A stretch of 64,000 bases of DNA from Cryptosporangium minutisporangium. Lineage in GTDB: Bacteria > Actinomycetota > Actinomycetes > Mycobacteriales > Cryptosporangiaceae. Shown here piece by piece: positions 52,460-62,070 of this stretch. The translations under genes and the position numbers were made by a program. The notes under the pieces are model-generated. The model was not told where the DNA came from, searched no databases, and worked only from the letters and a program-made list of their open reading frames with translations. The DNA lies in the NCBI RefSeq assembly GCF_039536245.1, contig NZ_BAAAYN010000006.1, positions 248,001 to 312,000 of the forward strand, written 5' to 3'. Numbering within the stretch: position 1 is the first letter of the stretch; the number at the start of each line of letters is the position of its first letter.

Positions 52460-53683
52460 ATGGACAAACTCAGTAGGCGAAACATGCTGAAAGCGGGCGG
52501 AGCGTTAGGGGCGCTCGGCGCAATGGCTGTTGCGGCGCCCGCACAGGGCCGAGTGCCCTGGACGTGGTCGGCCGCCGGATCGGTGGCGGGAAGGGGCGCG
52601 GGCACCGACCCGCGGTATGTGTGGGACGACGAGGCCGATCCGCTGGTGGCCGCGTTGCTCGACCGCGGCGACGTACCCCGGGTCAACCAACTCCTCGCCG
52701 GCTGGACGAAGAACGGGCAGCCGCTGCCTGCCGGCCTGCCGACGGACCTGCGGGACTTCATGGAGCGGGCGCGACAGCTCCCGTCCTGGGCCGACCAGCG
52801 GAAGCTCGCCACCGCGGTGGAGTTCAACGAGAAGCGCGGTCTCTATCTCGGCGTCCTCTACGGGCTGGCCAGCGGAATGATGAGCACGGTCATTCCGAAG
52901 GAAGCGCGCGCGGTCTACTACTCCCAGGGCGGCGCGGACATGAAGGACCGCATCTCCAAGACCGCCAAGCTCGGGTACGACATCGGCGCCCGCAACGCGT
53001 ACCAGCCCGACGGGGAAATGGTCGTGACCTGCGTCAAGACCCGGCTGGTGCACGCGGCGGTGCGGCACCTGCTGCCCAAGTCACCGCAGTGGACGCAGGC
53101 CGCGGACGAGGAGATCCCGATCAGCCAGCGCGACATGATGGTCACCTGGCACAGCCTGCCGACGACCGTCATGCAGAAGCTCGTCGCCTGGAAGATCCCG
53201 ATGCCGGCCGCCGAGTCCACGGCGTTCCTGCACTCCTGGCAGGTCGGTGCGCACCTGCTGGGCATCCGGGACGAGTACATCCCCGCGTCGTGGAGTGAGG
53301 CCAACGCGCAGGCCGCGCAGGTCCTCACCCCGGTGCTGGCGGCGACGCCGGAGGGCATCAAACTCGCCGACATCCTGCTCAACCTCGGCTCGTCGGTGGA
53401 CGGCGGAGTGCTGAGCAAGCCGATCCTCGGTGCCTTCACCCGGTTCCTGCTCGGCGACGAGATCGCTGGATGGGTGAAGATCCCGCGGGAGCCCGTCTGG
53501 GACCCGCTGCTGCGGACGGCGTGGGGCCCGTTCATCGCCGTGCGCGAAGGCCTGCTCCCCCTTCCCGGCGCACCGGAGAGCTACTGGCTCTTCGACGAAT
53601 TCCTGCGGAAGGCAGCGCTGCTTTTCCTGTCCGAGGCGAAACCGATCAACATCACGATCCCGGAGACCAACCGGCCGTCCTGA
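52460..53683 (+). CDS. lcp: Latex clearing protein Lcp, first copy
   Basis: Lcp is an exported b-type haem dioxygenase that cleaves poly(cis-1,4-isoprene) into oligo-isoprenoid aldehyde-ketones. The 407-residue protein has a Tat signal (SRRNMLK at 5-11). The catalytic core residues known from Streptomyces K30 Lcp occur at the same numbers: Glu148 (IPKEARA), Arg164, Lys167 and Thr168 (DRISKT), Arg195, His198 (axial haem ligand) and Arg202 in TRLVHAAVRHLL. It heads an operon with a second lcp and a molybdenum hydroxylase. ATG 52460 follows GGAGGAGGAG. Confidence 0.95.
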   Translation: MDKLSRRNMLKAGGALGALGAMAVAAPAQGRVPWTWSAAGSVAGRGAGTDPRYVWDDEADPLVAALLDRGDVPRVNQLLAGWTKNGQPLPAGLPTDLRDFMERARQLPSWADQRKLATAVEFNEKRGLYLGVLYGLASGMMSTVIPKEARAVYYSQGGADMKDRISKTAKLGYDIGARNAYQPDGEMVVTCVKTRLVHAAVRHLLPKSPQWTQAADEEIPISQRDMMVTWHSLPTTVMQKLVAWKIPMPAAESTAFLHSWQVGAHLLGIRDEYIPASWSEANAQAAQVLTPVLAATPEGIKLADILLNLGSSVDGGVLSKPILGAFTRFLLGDEIAGWVKIPREPVWDPLLRTAWGPFIAVREGLLPLPGAPESYWLFDEFLRKAALLFLSEAKPINITIPETNRPS

Positions 53684-53728
53684 TTTCTTTTCCTGTCCCG
53701 TAGTGAATTCGAGGAGGAGTCGAGGACC

Positions 53729-54946
53729 GTGGAATTGAGCCGACGCAAGATGTTGCTCTCGAGTGGCGCGCTCGGGGCGTTCGGGGCGCTGAGCGCGATG
53801 TCGCAAGTGCAGGCGCGCGTAGCGGACTGGACCTGGGCGCCGAGCGGCTCGGTCGCGGGCACCGGTGCGGGTGTGGATCCGCGCTGGGTCTGGGACGCCG
53901 AAGCCGACCCGGTGGCCGCCGCACTGCTCGACCGCGGCGACGTGCCCGAGGTCAACCGGCTGCTGTGGGACTGGAACCACAACGATCAGCCGCTGCCTGC
54001 CGGCCTGCCGACGGACCTGCGGGACTTCATGGAGCGGGCGCGGCAGCTCCCGTCCTGGGCCGACCAGGGCAAGTTGAACGCCGCGGCGGAGTTCAACAAG
54101 TCCAGAGGCCTCTACCTCAACCTGCTCAACGGCATCGGCGGTGGCATGCTCAGCACCGCGATCCCCAAGGAGGCGCTCTCGGTCTACTACTCCAAGGGCG
54201 GGGCGGACATGGAGGACCGCGTCGCGAAGACCAGCATCCTCGGGTTCGCCGTCGGCGCCTTGGACGCGTACCAGCCCAAGGGCAACTGTGTGGTCAACGC
54301 GGTGAAGACCCGGCTGGTGCACGCGGCCGTGCGGCACCTGTTGCCGCAGTCGCCGCACTGGAAGGGCGCCGTCCCGATCAGCCAGGAGGACATGCTCGTC
54401 ACCTGGCACACGCTCCCCACCTTCGCGATGCGCAAGATGCTCGAGTGGAAGGTGCCGATCAAGCCCGCCGAGTCGGTGGCGTACCTGCACGTCTGGCAGG
54501 TGACCGCCCACTTGCTCGGCATCCGCGACGAGTACATCCCGGCGACCTGGGCGGACGCCAACGCCCAGTCCGATCAGGTCTTGCCGCCCAACATGGGGCC
54601 GACCCGGGAAGGCGTCGAGCTGACCGACATCCTGCTCGACCAGCTGGCCGAGCAGACCAGCCTGGGCACCAAGATCAGTCGCCCGCTCTGCAACGCGCTC
54701 GGACGCTACCTCGCCGGTGACCAGGTCGCCGACTGGGACGGCATCCCCCGGGAGCCGGTGTGGGATCCGGCGATCAAGACCGCCTGGCCGACGCTGGTGA
54801 AGTTCCGCGAAGGGCTCATCCCGAAGCCGCTCGTCCCGGAGGTCGCCTGGGTCATCGACGAAGCCGCCCGGCAGTACATCCTCTTCTACCTGACGAAGGG
54901 CAAAGAAACGAAGATCGACATCCCGACGATCAACCGTCCGAGCTGA
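53729..54946 (+). CDS. lcp: Latex clearing protein Lcp, second copy
   Basis: A 405-residue paralogue of the preceding protein, with Tat motif SRRKMLL and the same core residues in the same positions (Glu148, Arg164, Lys167, Thr168, Arg195, His198, Arg202). The GTG at 53729 follows GAGGAGGAG. The two copies share an 81-base block with one mismatch (52718-52798 and 53987-54067), while flanking sequence is clearly diverged. Local gene conversion or strong constraint is implied. The copies may differ in cleavage mode or oxygen supply. Confidence 0.94.
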   Translation: MELSRRKMLLSSGALGAFGALSAMSQVQARVADWTWAPSGSVAGTGAGVDPRWVWDAEADPVAAALLDRGDVPEVNRLLWDWNHNDQPLPAGLPTDLRDFMERARQLPSWADQGKLNAAAEFNKSRGLYLNLLNGIGGGMLSTAIPKEALSVYYSKGGADMEDRVAKTSILGFAVGALDAYQPKGNCVVNAVKTRLVHAAVRHLLPQSPHWKGAVPISQEDMLVTWHTLPTFAMRKMLEWKVPIKPAESVAYLHVWQVTAHLLGIRDEYIPATWADANAQSDQVLPPNMGPTREGVELTDILLDQLAEQTSLGTKISRPLCNALGRYLAGDQVADWDGIPREPVWDPAIKTAWPTLVKFREGLIPKPLVPEVAWVIDEAARQYILFYLTKGKETKIDIPTINRPS

Positions 54947-54956
54947 GGACTCGCGG

Positions 54957-57266
54957 ATGGCTGAGGATCACCGGATGGGCGGCCCGGTCGGGCGGCGACG
55001 ATTTCTCGGGTACGTGCTGGCGGCGCCGACCCTCGCGGCGGCCGCGCAGCTCGCCCCGCCATCGTCGGCCGCGGCGGCCTCGCCGTCGTCGGCCGCGGCT
55101 GCGCTGCCGACGCAGGACATCACCGACGTCGTCGACCTCAACGATCTGATGACGCTGGCCGCGGCGCCGACGTCGGGCCTGATCACGGTCGTGGTGAACA
55201 CGGACGGCACGGTGTCGTTCGCGCTTCCCCGGGCGGAGGTGGGTCAGGGCATCACCACCTCGACGGCCATGCTGATCGCCGAGGAGTTGTCCGTACCGCT
55301 GGACAAGGTACGGGTGACGCTGGCCGACGCGCGGCCGGAGCTGCTGTTCAACCAGCTCACCGGTGGGTCGAACACGACGTTCGCGACCTACACGCCGATC
55401 CGGACCGCCGCCGCGATCGCCCGGCATCGGCTGCTGGACGCCGCGGCGGCCCACCTCGGCTCACCGGTCGGCGAGCTGACGCTGACCGCCGGAACCGTCA
55501 AGAACCGCTCCGGCGGGAGCGTCCCGATCGGGACGCTCGCGGAGAAGGCCGCGAGCTCGCGGACGAAGGCGGTGACCGTCGAACTCGCTCCACGGACGAA
55601 GTTCACGGTCATCGGCGAACCGCACGGCCGGACCGATGCCCTGGCCGCGGTGACCGGGCGCAAGAAGTTCGCGATGGACCTCGACGTGCCGGACGCCAAG
55701 CCGACGATGGTCTGCCGTGCGCCGACGATCAACGGCACGGTCGGTGCGGTCGCCAACCTCGACGACGTCCGCCGGATGCCGGGCGTCACGGACGTCGTCG
55801 TGATCTCGACCGGGGTCGCGGTGCGTGCCGACACGTTCGGCCAGTGCATCGACGCCGTCCGCGCGCTGCGGGTCACGTGGAAGCCGGGGACCGCCGCCGG
55901 CAAGTCCGACGAGAGTGTCCTCCGGGAACTCGCCGGGGCCGAGCTGCCGCTGGGGCCGAAGCCACCGGCTCCCACCGTCGAGGGCAAGTTCACGTTCTAC
56001 TTCCGCGGTAACAGCGCGCTGGAGCCCAACTGCGCGGTCGCCGACGTCCGGCCCGACCGGGCAGAGATCTGGGCGTCGCTGAAGTCGCCGATCGTCGCCC
56101 AGCAGACGATCGCGGCGAAGCTCCGCCTCCCGGTGGGCAAGGTCGCGGTGCACGTGGTCGAGGGCGGTGGGTCGTTCGGGCGCAAGCTGTTCTTCGACGC
56201 CGCGCTGGAGGCCGCCGAGGTGTCCCAGAAGATCGGCAAGCCGGTCAAGCTGATGTGGCACCGCGCCGACGACGCCCGGCAGGGTCGCGCGCATCCGATG
56301 GCGACCTCCCGGGTGCGGATCGCCTACGCCGGCGACGCCGTGCTGAGCTACACGCAGCGGCACACCAGCGTCTCCACCGACCTCGGCCACGGGCTCGGCG
56401 AGATCATCACGTCGCTGGCCGCCAAGATCCCGGTGGGCGACAAGGCGTTCTCGGAGGTCTTCTTCCTGCTCAGCCAGACCATGCCCTACCGCGTCGGGGC
56501 GGAGAGCCGGCTGCTCAGCGAGGTCGACAAGGGCTTCAACACCGGCAGCATGCGGAACGTCTACTCGCCGGACGTGACGTGCGCCCGGGAGCTGATGCTG
56601 GATCAGCTGGGCACGAAGATCGGCAAGGACCCCCTGCAGGTCCGGCGCCAGCTCCTGCGGGACGGCCGGGCCCGCGCGGTGCTGGACACGGTCGCCGAGG
56701 CCGGGAACTGGGGTCGCGCCATGCCGGCGGGCACGGCGCAGGGCATCGCCGTGCACACCGAGTACAAGTCGGTCAGCGCCGCGCTGGTCGAGATCGACAA
56801 CCGGCCGGCGACCGTCAACCGCCCGATCCGCGAGGGCGTGACCGGGCCGCGCGTCACGAAGGTGGTGTTCGCCGTCGACGTCGGCCTGACCGTGAACCCG
56901 CGCGGGCTGGAAGCGCAGATGATGGGCGGCATCATGGACGGCATCGCCCAGGCCTTGACGGCCAGCCTGCACCTGCGCGACGGGTACTTCCTCGAGGCCA
57001 GCTGGGACAACTACTTCTACACCCGGCAGTGGAACGTCCCGCCGGACCTGAAGATCATCATCATGCCGGACACCTCCGACCGTCCGGGCGGTGCCGGTGA
57101 GCTGGCCGTGGCGGCGTCGATGGCCGCGGTCGCCGGTGCCTACGGTCGCGCGACGGGGACGATGCCGACCAGCTTCCCGATCAACCACGCCACGCTCTCC
57201 TTCGAGGTCAAGCCGACGGTCCCACCGATCCCGCCTTCGCCGACGGACGGACTGAGTAATGCCTGA
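54957..57266 (+). CDS. Molybdenum hydroxylase large subunit (xanthine-dehydrogenase family; OxiAB-type)
   Basis: A 769-residue molybdopterin subunit of the isoquinoline-oxidoreductase-beta type, with a Tat-like signal (GRRRFLGYVLAAPTLAAAA). Moco-domain motifs are GGGSFGRK near residue 402, the GSMRNVYSPD block near 520, and the catalytic Glu715 in GAGELA. In Streptomyces K30 a two-subunit Mo hydroxylase (OxiAB) follows lcp and oxidises the aldehyde ends of rubber fragments; this gene fits that role. It begins ten bases after lcp copy 2 and overlaps the [2Fe-2S] gene by eight bases. Confidence 0.9.
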   Translation: MAEDHRMGGPVGRRRFLGYVLAAPTLAAAAQLAPPSSAAAASPSSAAAALPTQDITDVVDLNDLMTLAAAPTSGLITVVVNTDGTVSFALPRAEVGQGITTSTAMLIAEELSVPLDKVRVTLADARPELLFNQLTGGSNTTFATYTPIRTAAAIARHRLLDAAAAHLGSPVGELTLTAGTVKNRSGGSVPIGTLAEKAASSRTKAVTVELAPRTKFTVIGEPHGRTDALAAVTGRKKFAMDLDVPDAKPTMVCRAPTINGTVGAVANLDDVRRMPGVTDVVVISTGVAVRADTFGQCIDAVRALRVTWKPGTAAGKSDESVLRELAGAELPLGPKPPAPTVEGKFTFYFRGNSALEPNCAVADVRPDRAEIWASLKSPIVAQQTIAAKLRLPVGKVAVHVVEGGGSFGRKLFFDAALEAAEVSQKIGKPVKLMWHRADDARQGRAHPMATSRVRIAYAGDAVLSYTQRHTSVSTDLGHGLGEIITSLAAKIPVGDKAFSEVFFLLSQTMPYRVGAESRLLSEVDKGFNTGSMRNVYSPDVTCARELMLDQLGTKIGKDPLQVRRQLLRDGRARAVLDTVAEAGNWGRAMPAGTAQGIAVHTEYKSVSAALVEIDNRPATVNRPIREGVTGPRVTKVVFAVDVGLTVNPRGLEAQMMGGIMDGIAQALTASLHLRDGYFLEASWDNYFYTRQWNVPPDLKIIIMPDTSDRPGGAGELAVAASMAAVAGAYGRATGTMPTSFPINHATLSFEVKPTVPPIPPSPTDGLSNA

Positions 57267-57738
57267 ACACACGTTCCGGGTCAACGGTAAGCAAGTCACC
57301 GTCGACGTCCCCGACGACGTGCGCCTGCTCTGGGTGCTGCGTGACGTGCTCGGTCTCACCGGGCCGAAGTACGGCTGCGGGATCAACGTCTGCAAGGCCT
57401 GCACCAGCCACGTCAACGGCAAAGCGGTCAACCCCTGCGCGATTCCGGTGAAGGACCTCGAGCCGGCCGACGAGGTGACGACGATCGAGGGCCTGCCGGC
57501 CACGGCCGGGGACGATCCGTTGCACCCGATGCAGCAGGCCTGGATCGACCACGACGTCGCCCAGTGCGGCTACTGCCAGCCCGGCCAGATCATGGCCGCG
57601 GTGGCGCTGGTCAAGAGGGTGGCGGCCGACGGGCGGGAGATCACCGAGGCGGACCTCGACGGGATCCGCAACATCTGCCGCTGCGGCACCTACCCCCGTA
57701 TCCGTGCGGCGATCCGGACGGGGGCGGCGAAGATGTAG
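57259..57738 (+). CDS. Molybdenum hydroxylase [2Fe-2S] small subunit (OxiAB-type)
   Basis: A 159-residue electron-transfer subunit with both clusters. The plant-type site is Cys40, 45, 48 and 60 (GCGINVCKAC and a later Cys); the hydroxylase-type site is Cys103, 106, 140 and 142 (CGYC, CRCG). It lacks a signal peptide, so it would be carried out in complex with the Tat-exported large subunit. No FAD subunit is present, as in IorAB-type enzymes, so electrons probably pass to a cytochrome or quinone. Confidence 0.93.
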   Translation: MPEHTFRVNGKQVTVDVPDDVRLLWVLRDVLGLTGPKYGCGINVCKACTSHVNGKAVNPCAIPVKDLEPADEVTTIEGLPATAGDDPLHPMQQAWIDHDVAQCGYCQPGQIMAAVALVKRVAADGREITEADLDGIRNICRCGTYPRIRAAIRTGAAKM

Positions 57739-57745
57739 CCGGGTC

Positions 57746-58411
57746 TCAGCCGCCGGCGGCGTGGACGGCGACCACCAGCCCGGCCCGGTCCCGCGCCCCG
57801 ATCTTCGACATCGCCCGGTTGACGTGCGTCTTCGCGGTGAACGGGGAGATCACCAGACGGCGGGCGATCTGGTCGTTGGTGAGCCCCTGCGCCACCAGTA
57901 GCGCGACCTCACGTTCCCGCTCGGTGAGCGAGTCCAGGGCCGACGGAGAGGTCGCGGGCGGAGCAGGTGGCGTGACCCCGGCGCTGAGTGCGGCCATGGC
58001 ACGGGGGGAGAGCAGCGTCTGTCCGCGGGCGACGACCCGGACGGCGTCGAGAAGGGACTCCGGATCGGCGTCCTTGCCGAGGTAACCGCGGGCGCCCGCG
58101 GCGACGGCGGCGAGGACGTCGTGCTCGCCTTCGAACGTGGTGAGGACGAGGACGGCGACGCCGGGGGAGTCGCCGGGATCGGCGGTCAGTTGCCGGGTGG
58201 CTTCGATCCCGTCGACGCCGGGCATGCGCAGGTCCATCAGCACGACGTCGACGCCGCCCGCGCGGGCCGCGGTCACCGCCTCGGCGCCGTCCGCGGCTTC
58301 GCCGACCACGGAGATGTCCGGCTGGGACTCCAGCACGCCCCGGAGGCCGGCGCGGATGAGCGGCTGGTCGTCGGCGACGAGTACCCGCACCGGCGGGTTC
58401 GGCTCGGCCAT
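57746..58411 (-). CDS. NarL/FixJ-family response regulator
   Basis: A 221-residue regulator. The receiver domain has VADDQP acidic residues, phospho-acceptor Asp in [10 protein letters not shown], and a Lys in GKDAD. The C-terminal LuxR-type helix-turn-helix is [23 protein letters not shown] near residues 160-182. The histidine kinase gene ends two bases upstream of its start, so they form a pair. The MMPL transporter upstream on the same strand is a candidate target. Confidence 0.94.
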   Translation of the reverse strand: MAEPNPPVRVLVADDQPLIRAGLRGVLESQPDISVVGEAADGAEAVTAARAGGVDVVLMDLRMPGVDGIEATRQLTADPGDSPGVAVLVLTTFEGEHDVLAAVAAGARGYLGKDADPESLLDAVRVVARGQTLLSPRAMAALSAGVTPPAPPATSPSALDSLTEREREVALLVAQGLTNDQIARRLVISPFTAKTHVNRAMSKIGARDRAGLVVAVHAAGG

Positions 58412-58413
58412 GG

Positions 58414-59565
58414 TCAGGCATCCTTCCGGGCGAGGTCAGCCCCGACATCGAGCGGCAGCTCGGCGACGACCCGGAACCGGCCGTCGGCGCGGGTGACGTC
58501 GAGGTGGCCGCCGACGGCGCGGACGCGTTCGCGCATGCCGATCAGACCGTAACCGCCGCCGGCGGCCGGCACGTCGCGGGCCGGGTTGGCGGCGGTGATC
58601 GTCATCGTGGTGGCGTCGGTGTGCATCGTAAGGTGCAGGGGGCCGGTGGCGTGCCGGCGGGCGTTGGTCAGGCACTCCTGCACCACGCGGTAGGTGGTGA
58701 CCGCGGTCAGGTCGGGCACGCGCTGCGGATCGACGTCGCGCTCGACGGTGACGTCCAGGCCGCCGCGGCGGACGGTCTCGATCAGCGGGTCGAGGTCCGC
58801 GAGGCCGGGCGCCGGGGCCGGGGGTGTCTCCTGCTCGTCCTCGCGGAGCAGGCGGAGGATGCCGCTCATCTCCCGGAGGACGGCCTGCGCGGCGGCCTCG
58901 GTCTCCGACAACGCGGCGGCGGCCTTGGACGGGGCGGAGGTCAGCGTGCGGCGGGCGAGACCGGCGTGCACCCGGATCACCGCGACGTGGTGGCCGAGGA
59001 CGTCGTGGAGCTCGCGGGCGATGCGCAGCCGTTCCTCGGCGACCAGGCGGCGCCCCTCGGCGGTGCGGGTCTCCACGGCCCACCGGGCGCGTTCCTCGAT
59101 CGCGGCGACGTAGTCGAAGTGGGAGCGGATCGCCAGGCCGGTCGCGGCGGCGCTCGCGGTCCAGAGCAGCAGGACCACACCGCCGTTGCCGATCAGCTCG
59201 AACCCGTGCACCCGGTTGTTGGCGGCGCAGAGCGTCACCACCGCGACGGCGGCGGCCACCATCGTCACCCGGCGCTGGGCGACCAGCGCGACGTGCGCCA
59301 GCAGCACCTGGCTGACCCCGACGCAGACCAGCCACACGGCGTCGTCGGCCGGGATCGACAGCACGCAGAGCAGGCTCACGGCCCACGCGGTCAACGGGGC
59401 GCGGAGCCGGAACACCACCATGGCGCCCTGGACGGCGATCGCCACGGCGAGGAGGACGATCGTGCCGCCGTCGCGCTCGTCGGCGCTGCGGACGAGGCTT
59501 GCAGAGGCGAGACCGACGACCGCCAGGCCGAGGAGTGTGAGCCCGATCCGGCCCCGTCCGCGCAT
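58414..59565 (-). CDS. Sensor histidine kinase (HPK7/NarX type)
   Basis: A 383-residue kinase with about five N-terminal helices (to residue 145) and no large external sensor. The HisKA_3 dimerisation domain has [17 protein letters not shown] (phospho-His) near residue 190, and a HATPase_c domain has [13 protein letters not shown] and [11 protein letters not shown]. The ATG at 59565 begins at a short basic start before helix 1. Small membrane-embedded sensors like this often detect cell-envelope stress. Confidence 0.93.
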   Translation of the reverse strand: MRGRGRIGLTLLGLAVVGLASASLVRSADERDGGTIVLLAVAIAVQGAMVVFRLRAPLTAWAVSLLCVLSIPADDAVWLVCVGVSQVLLAHVALVAQRRVTMVAAAVAVVTLCAANNRVHGFELIGNGGVVLLLWTASAAATGLAIRSHFDYVAAIEERARWAVETRTAEGRRLVAEERLRIARELHDVLGHHVAVIRVHAGLARRTLTSAPSKAAAALSETEAAAQAVLREMSGILRLLREDEQETPPAPAPGLADLDPLIETVRRGGLDVTVERDVDPQRVPDLTAVTTYRVVQECLTNARRHATGPLHLTMHTDATTMTITAANPARDVPAAGGGYGLIGMRERVRAVGGHLDVTRADGRFRVVAELPLDVGADLARKDA

Positions 59566-59678
59566 CCGGTCCTCCCTGTGTGTGCGCTCTCCCGAGTCTC
59601 CCCGAGGGCGGACTCGGCTCCGCAGCGGGCCGCTCTCCCGGGGAGAGGAGCGGCCCGCCGCGGAGCCCGCCCTGCGGA

Positions 59679-61874
59679 TCAGCGCACGGTGGCCAGGTCC
59701 TGGGTGGCGTCCGGGTCGGTCTGCTCCAGCGCGCTGCCCTCGGCGTCGATGTGGGGCAGGACACGGTCCAGCCAGCGGGGCATCCACCAGGCCGACTCGC
59801 CGAAGACCGTGAGCAGCGCCGGGACGATGATCATCCGCACGACGAACGCGTCGGCGAGAACGCCCACCGCGAGGGCCAGCCCGATCGGCGCCACGAACGC
59901 GGACTCGGCGAAAGCGAACCCGGCGAACACCGACGTCATGATCAGGGCGGCGGCCACGACGACGGCGGCGGTGCGTCCGAAGCCGTCGAGCACGGCCTCG
60001 ACGGGGCTCAGGCCGTGGCGGTGGGCTTCGTGCATCCGGGACACCAGGAAGACCTGGTAGTCCATCGCGAGCCCGAACAGGATGCCCACCAGCAGGATCG
60101 GCAGCAGGCTCAGCAGCGGGTTCCCGGCGGGGGCCGGAAACAGCGGGTCGAGCCAGCCCCACTGGAAGACCGCGACCGTGACACCGATGGCGGTGCCGAG
60201 CGAGAGCAGGAACCCGAGGGTGCCCAGCAGCGGCACGAGCAGCGAGCGGAACAGCACGATCATCAGCAGCAGCGAGAGACCGACAACAAGCACGAGGTAG
60301 ACGATGAGCGCGTTGCTGAGCATCTGGTTGGTGTCGATGTCGACGGCCGTCGAGCCGGTCACCGCCAGCTCGACACCGTCGGCGTCCAAGGCGCGGATGT
60401 CGTGCACGAGCTCACGGGTCGCGTCGTCGATCGGCCCGCTCTTCGGCACGACCTGGAGCAGTGCGGCGTCACCGGCCTCGGAGACCCCGGCCGGGTTGAC
60501 CGCGGCGACGTGGTCGAGCCCGGTGATCGCCTCGGTGATCGCCGGCAGTTTCGTGGCGACGTCGGAGCCCTGCACCAGGACGAGCAGGGGGTTCTGCGAG
60601 CCCTCGCCGAACTTCGTGGCGATCTGCTCGTAGGCGGCGCGCTGGGTGCTGTCGGGGTCCTCGCCGCCGGGGGAGCTCAGCGCGGTGGTCAGGGACAGCA
60701 CCGGGATCGAGGCGACCAGCAGTGCGGCGATCGCCGTCCCGCCGACCACCAGCGGGCGCTTGACGACCAGCCGGATCCACCGCTCGAGGAACGTCAGGCC
60801 CTCCCGCTCGGCCGCGGGCTGCACCGGCGGGCGGCCAGCGCGCTCCTTGCGGGGCAGGGCGCGGCGGCCCATGACGCGCATCAGCGCGGGCAGGAACGTC
60901 AGGGCCATCAGAACGGCCACGGCGACGGTGACGGCGGCGGCCAGGCCCATCTCGGTGATGAACGAGATCCGGACGACCGAGAGCCCGACCAGCGCGATGA
61001 TGACCGTGATGCCGGCGAAGACGACCGCGGAGCCGGCGGTACCGATCGAGCGGGCGATCGCGTCGTCGATCGAGCGGCCTTCGCGCAGCTCGGTGCGGAA
61101 GCGGGCGAGGATGAAGAGGCCGTAGTCGATGCCGACGGCCAGACCGATCATCGCGGCCAGCGTCGGGGTGGTGGCGCCGATCGGGTGGATCGCGGAGAAC
61201 GCGAAGACGCCGAGCAGGCCGACGGCCAGGCCGAGGAGCGCGCCGAGCATGTTCGCACCGGCGGCCACCAGGGATCCGAACGTCAGGATCAGGATCGCGA
61301 ACGCGATGATGGCGCCGACGGCCTCGGCGGGACTCTGCTCCGCCCCGGCGACCTCCACCGTTCCGCCGACCTCGGCGATCAGCCCGTTGTCGCGGGCGTG
61401 CTCGGCGACCGCGACGACGTCCTCGTGGACGGTCTCCCGGTTGTCGTCGCGCAGACCGGTCAGCGTCAGCGTGGCCACGGCGGTGGTCTGGTCGGCGGAG
61501 ACGTAGGGCCGATTCGCGTCGAACGGGTTGCTCACCGACTCCACGTGCGCGACGCGGCCGGCCTCGGCCAGCGCGTCGGCGACGAGGGTCCGGTTGGCGG
61601 TGCTGGTGATCTGCTCACCGGCCGGCACGGTCAGCACGAGCTGGAGCGTGCCCGCGTCGTCCGTGTCGTCGGACTCCGCGGCGGGGAACTTCTCCTCCAT
61701 CGTCGCCAGGGCTCGGCCCGACTCGGTGCTTCCCAGCGTGAAGCCGCCGTCGCTGAACTTGAGGCCGGTTGCCCCGCCGACGACGACGGCGAGCAGCACC
61801 GCCCCCCAGACCGCGAAGACGAGCCTCCTGCGCCGGGCGCTGAACGCGCCCAGCCGGGCCAGGAATAGTGCCAT
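59679..61874 (-). CDS. MMPL/RND-family transporter
   Basis: A 731-residue membrane protein. TM1 follows the start. A periplasmic loop lies at about 40-180, then a five-helix block (SPAEAVGAIIAFAILILTFGSL, AMIGLAVGIDYGLFIL). A second loop and a second five-helix block follow (LFGLAMDYQVFLVSRMHE). The GxxxDYG/MDY motifs of proton relay are kept. ATG 61874 has GAGGAGA upstream. Actinobacterial MMPL proteins export lipids or drugs; the kinase pair next door may control it. A nested inverted repeat lies in the upstream leader. Confidence 0.92.
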   Translation of the reverse strand: MALFLARLGAFSARRRRLVFAVWGAVLLAVVVGGATGLKFSDGGFTLGSTESGRALATMEEKFPAAESDDTDDAGTLQLVLTVPAGEQITSTANRTLVADALAEAGRVAHVESVSNPFDANRPYVSADQTTAVATLTLTGLRDDNRETVHEDVVAVAEHARDNGLIAEVGGTVEVAGAEQSPAEAVGAIIAFAILILTFGSLVAAGANMLGALLGLAVGLLGVFAFSAIHPIGATTPTLAAMIGLAVGIDYGLFILARFRTELREGRSIDDAIARSIGTAGSAVVFAGITVIIALVGLSVVRISFITEMGLAAAVTVAVAVLMALTFLPALMRVMGRRALPRKERAGRPPVQPAAEREGLTFLERWIRLVVKRPLVVGGTAIAALLVASIPVLSLTTALSSPGGEDPDSTQRAAYEQIATKFGEGSQNPLLVLVQGSDVATKLPAITEAITGLDHVAAVNPAGVSEAGDAALLQVVPKSGPIDDATRELVHDIRALDADGVELAVTGSTAVDIDTNQMLSNALIVYLVLVVGLSLLLMIVLFRSLLVPLLGTLGFLLSLGTAIGVTVAVFQWGWLDPLFPAPAGNPLLSLLPILLVGILFGLAMDYQVFLVSRMHEAHRHGLSPVEAVLDGFGRTAAVVVAAALIMTSVFAGFAFAESAFVAPIGLALAVGVLADAFVVRMIIVPALLTVFGESAWWMPRWLDRVLPHIDAEGSALEQTDPDATQDLATVR

Positions 61875-61894
61875 GGTGAGAGGTCTCCTCGGAG

Positions 61895-61949
61895 CGCTTG
61901 GGCGCGAGTGCGACGGACTTGTCCGCACTCGACATCGACGTCCCAAGCG
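61895..61949. repeat. Nested inverted repeats upstream of the MMPL gene
   Basis: Outer arms CGCTTGGG (61895-61902) and CCCAAGCG (61942-61949) enclose inner arms CGAGTGCG (61905-61912) and CGCACTCG (61924-61931). All pairs are perfect. The structure ends about 20 bases upstream of the minus-strand MMPL start, so it would be a long hairpin in the mRNA leader, or two stacked operator sites. The rest of the 196-base gap to the fadD3 stop shows nothing else. Confidence 0.5.
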
Positions 61950-62070
61950 TGCTGTCTGAGACCTTTGCGCTGCGTCGTCCAGGCGGGGCATCTTCGCCTA
62001 CCGCCGTGGCAGCACCGGCACCGCTTCTACTGCGCCCGCAGTACGACGGGGTACGCCGGGCGCAGGACGC

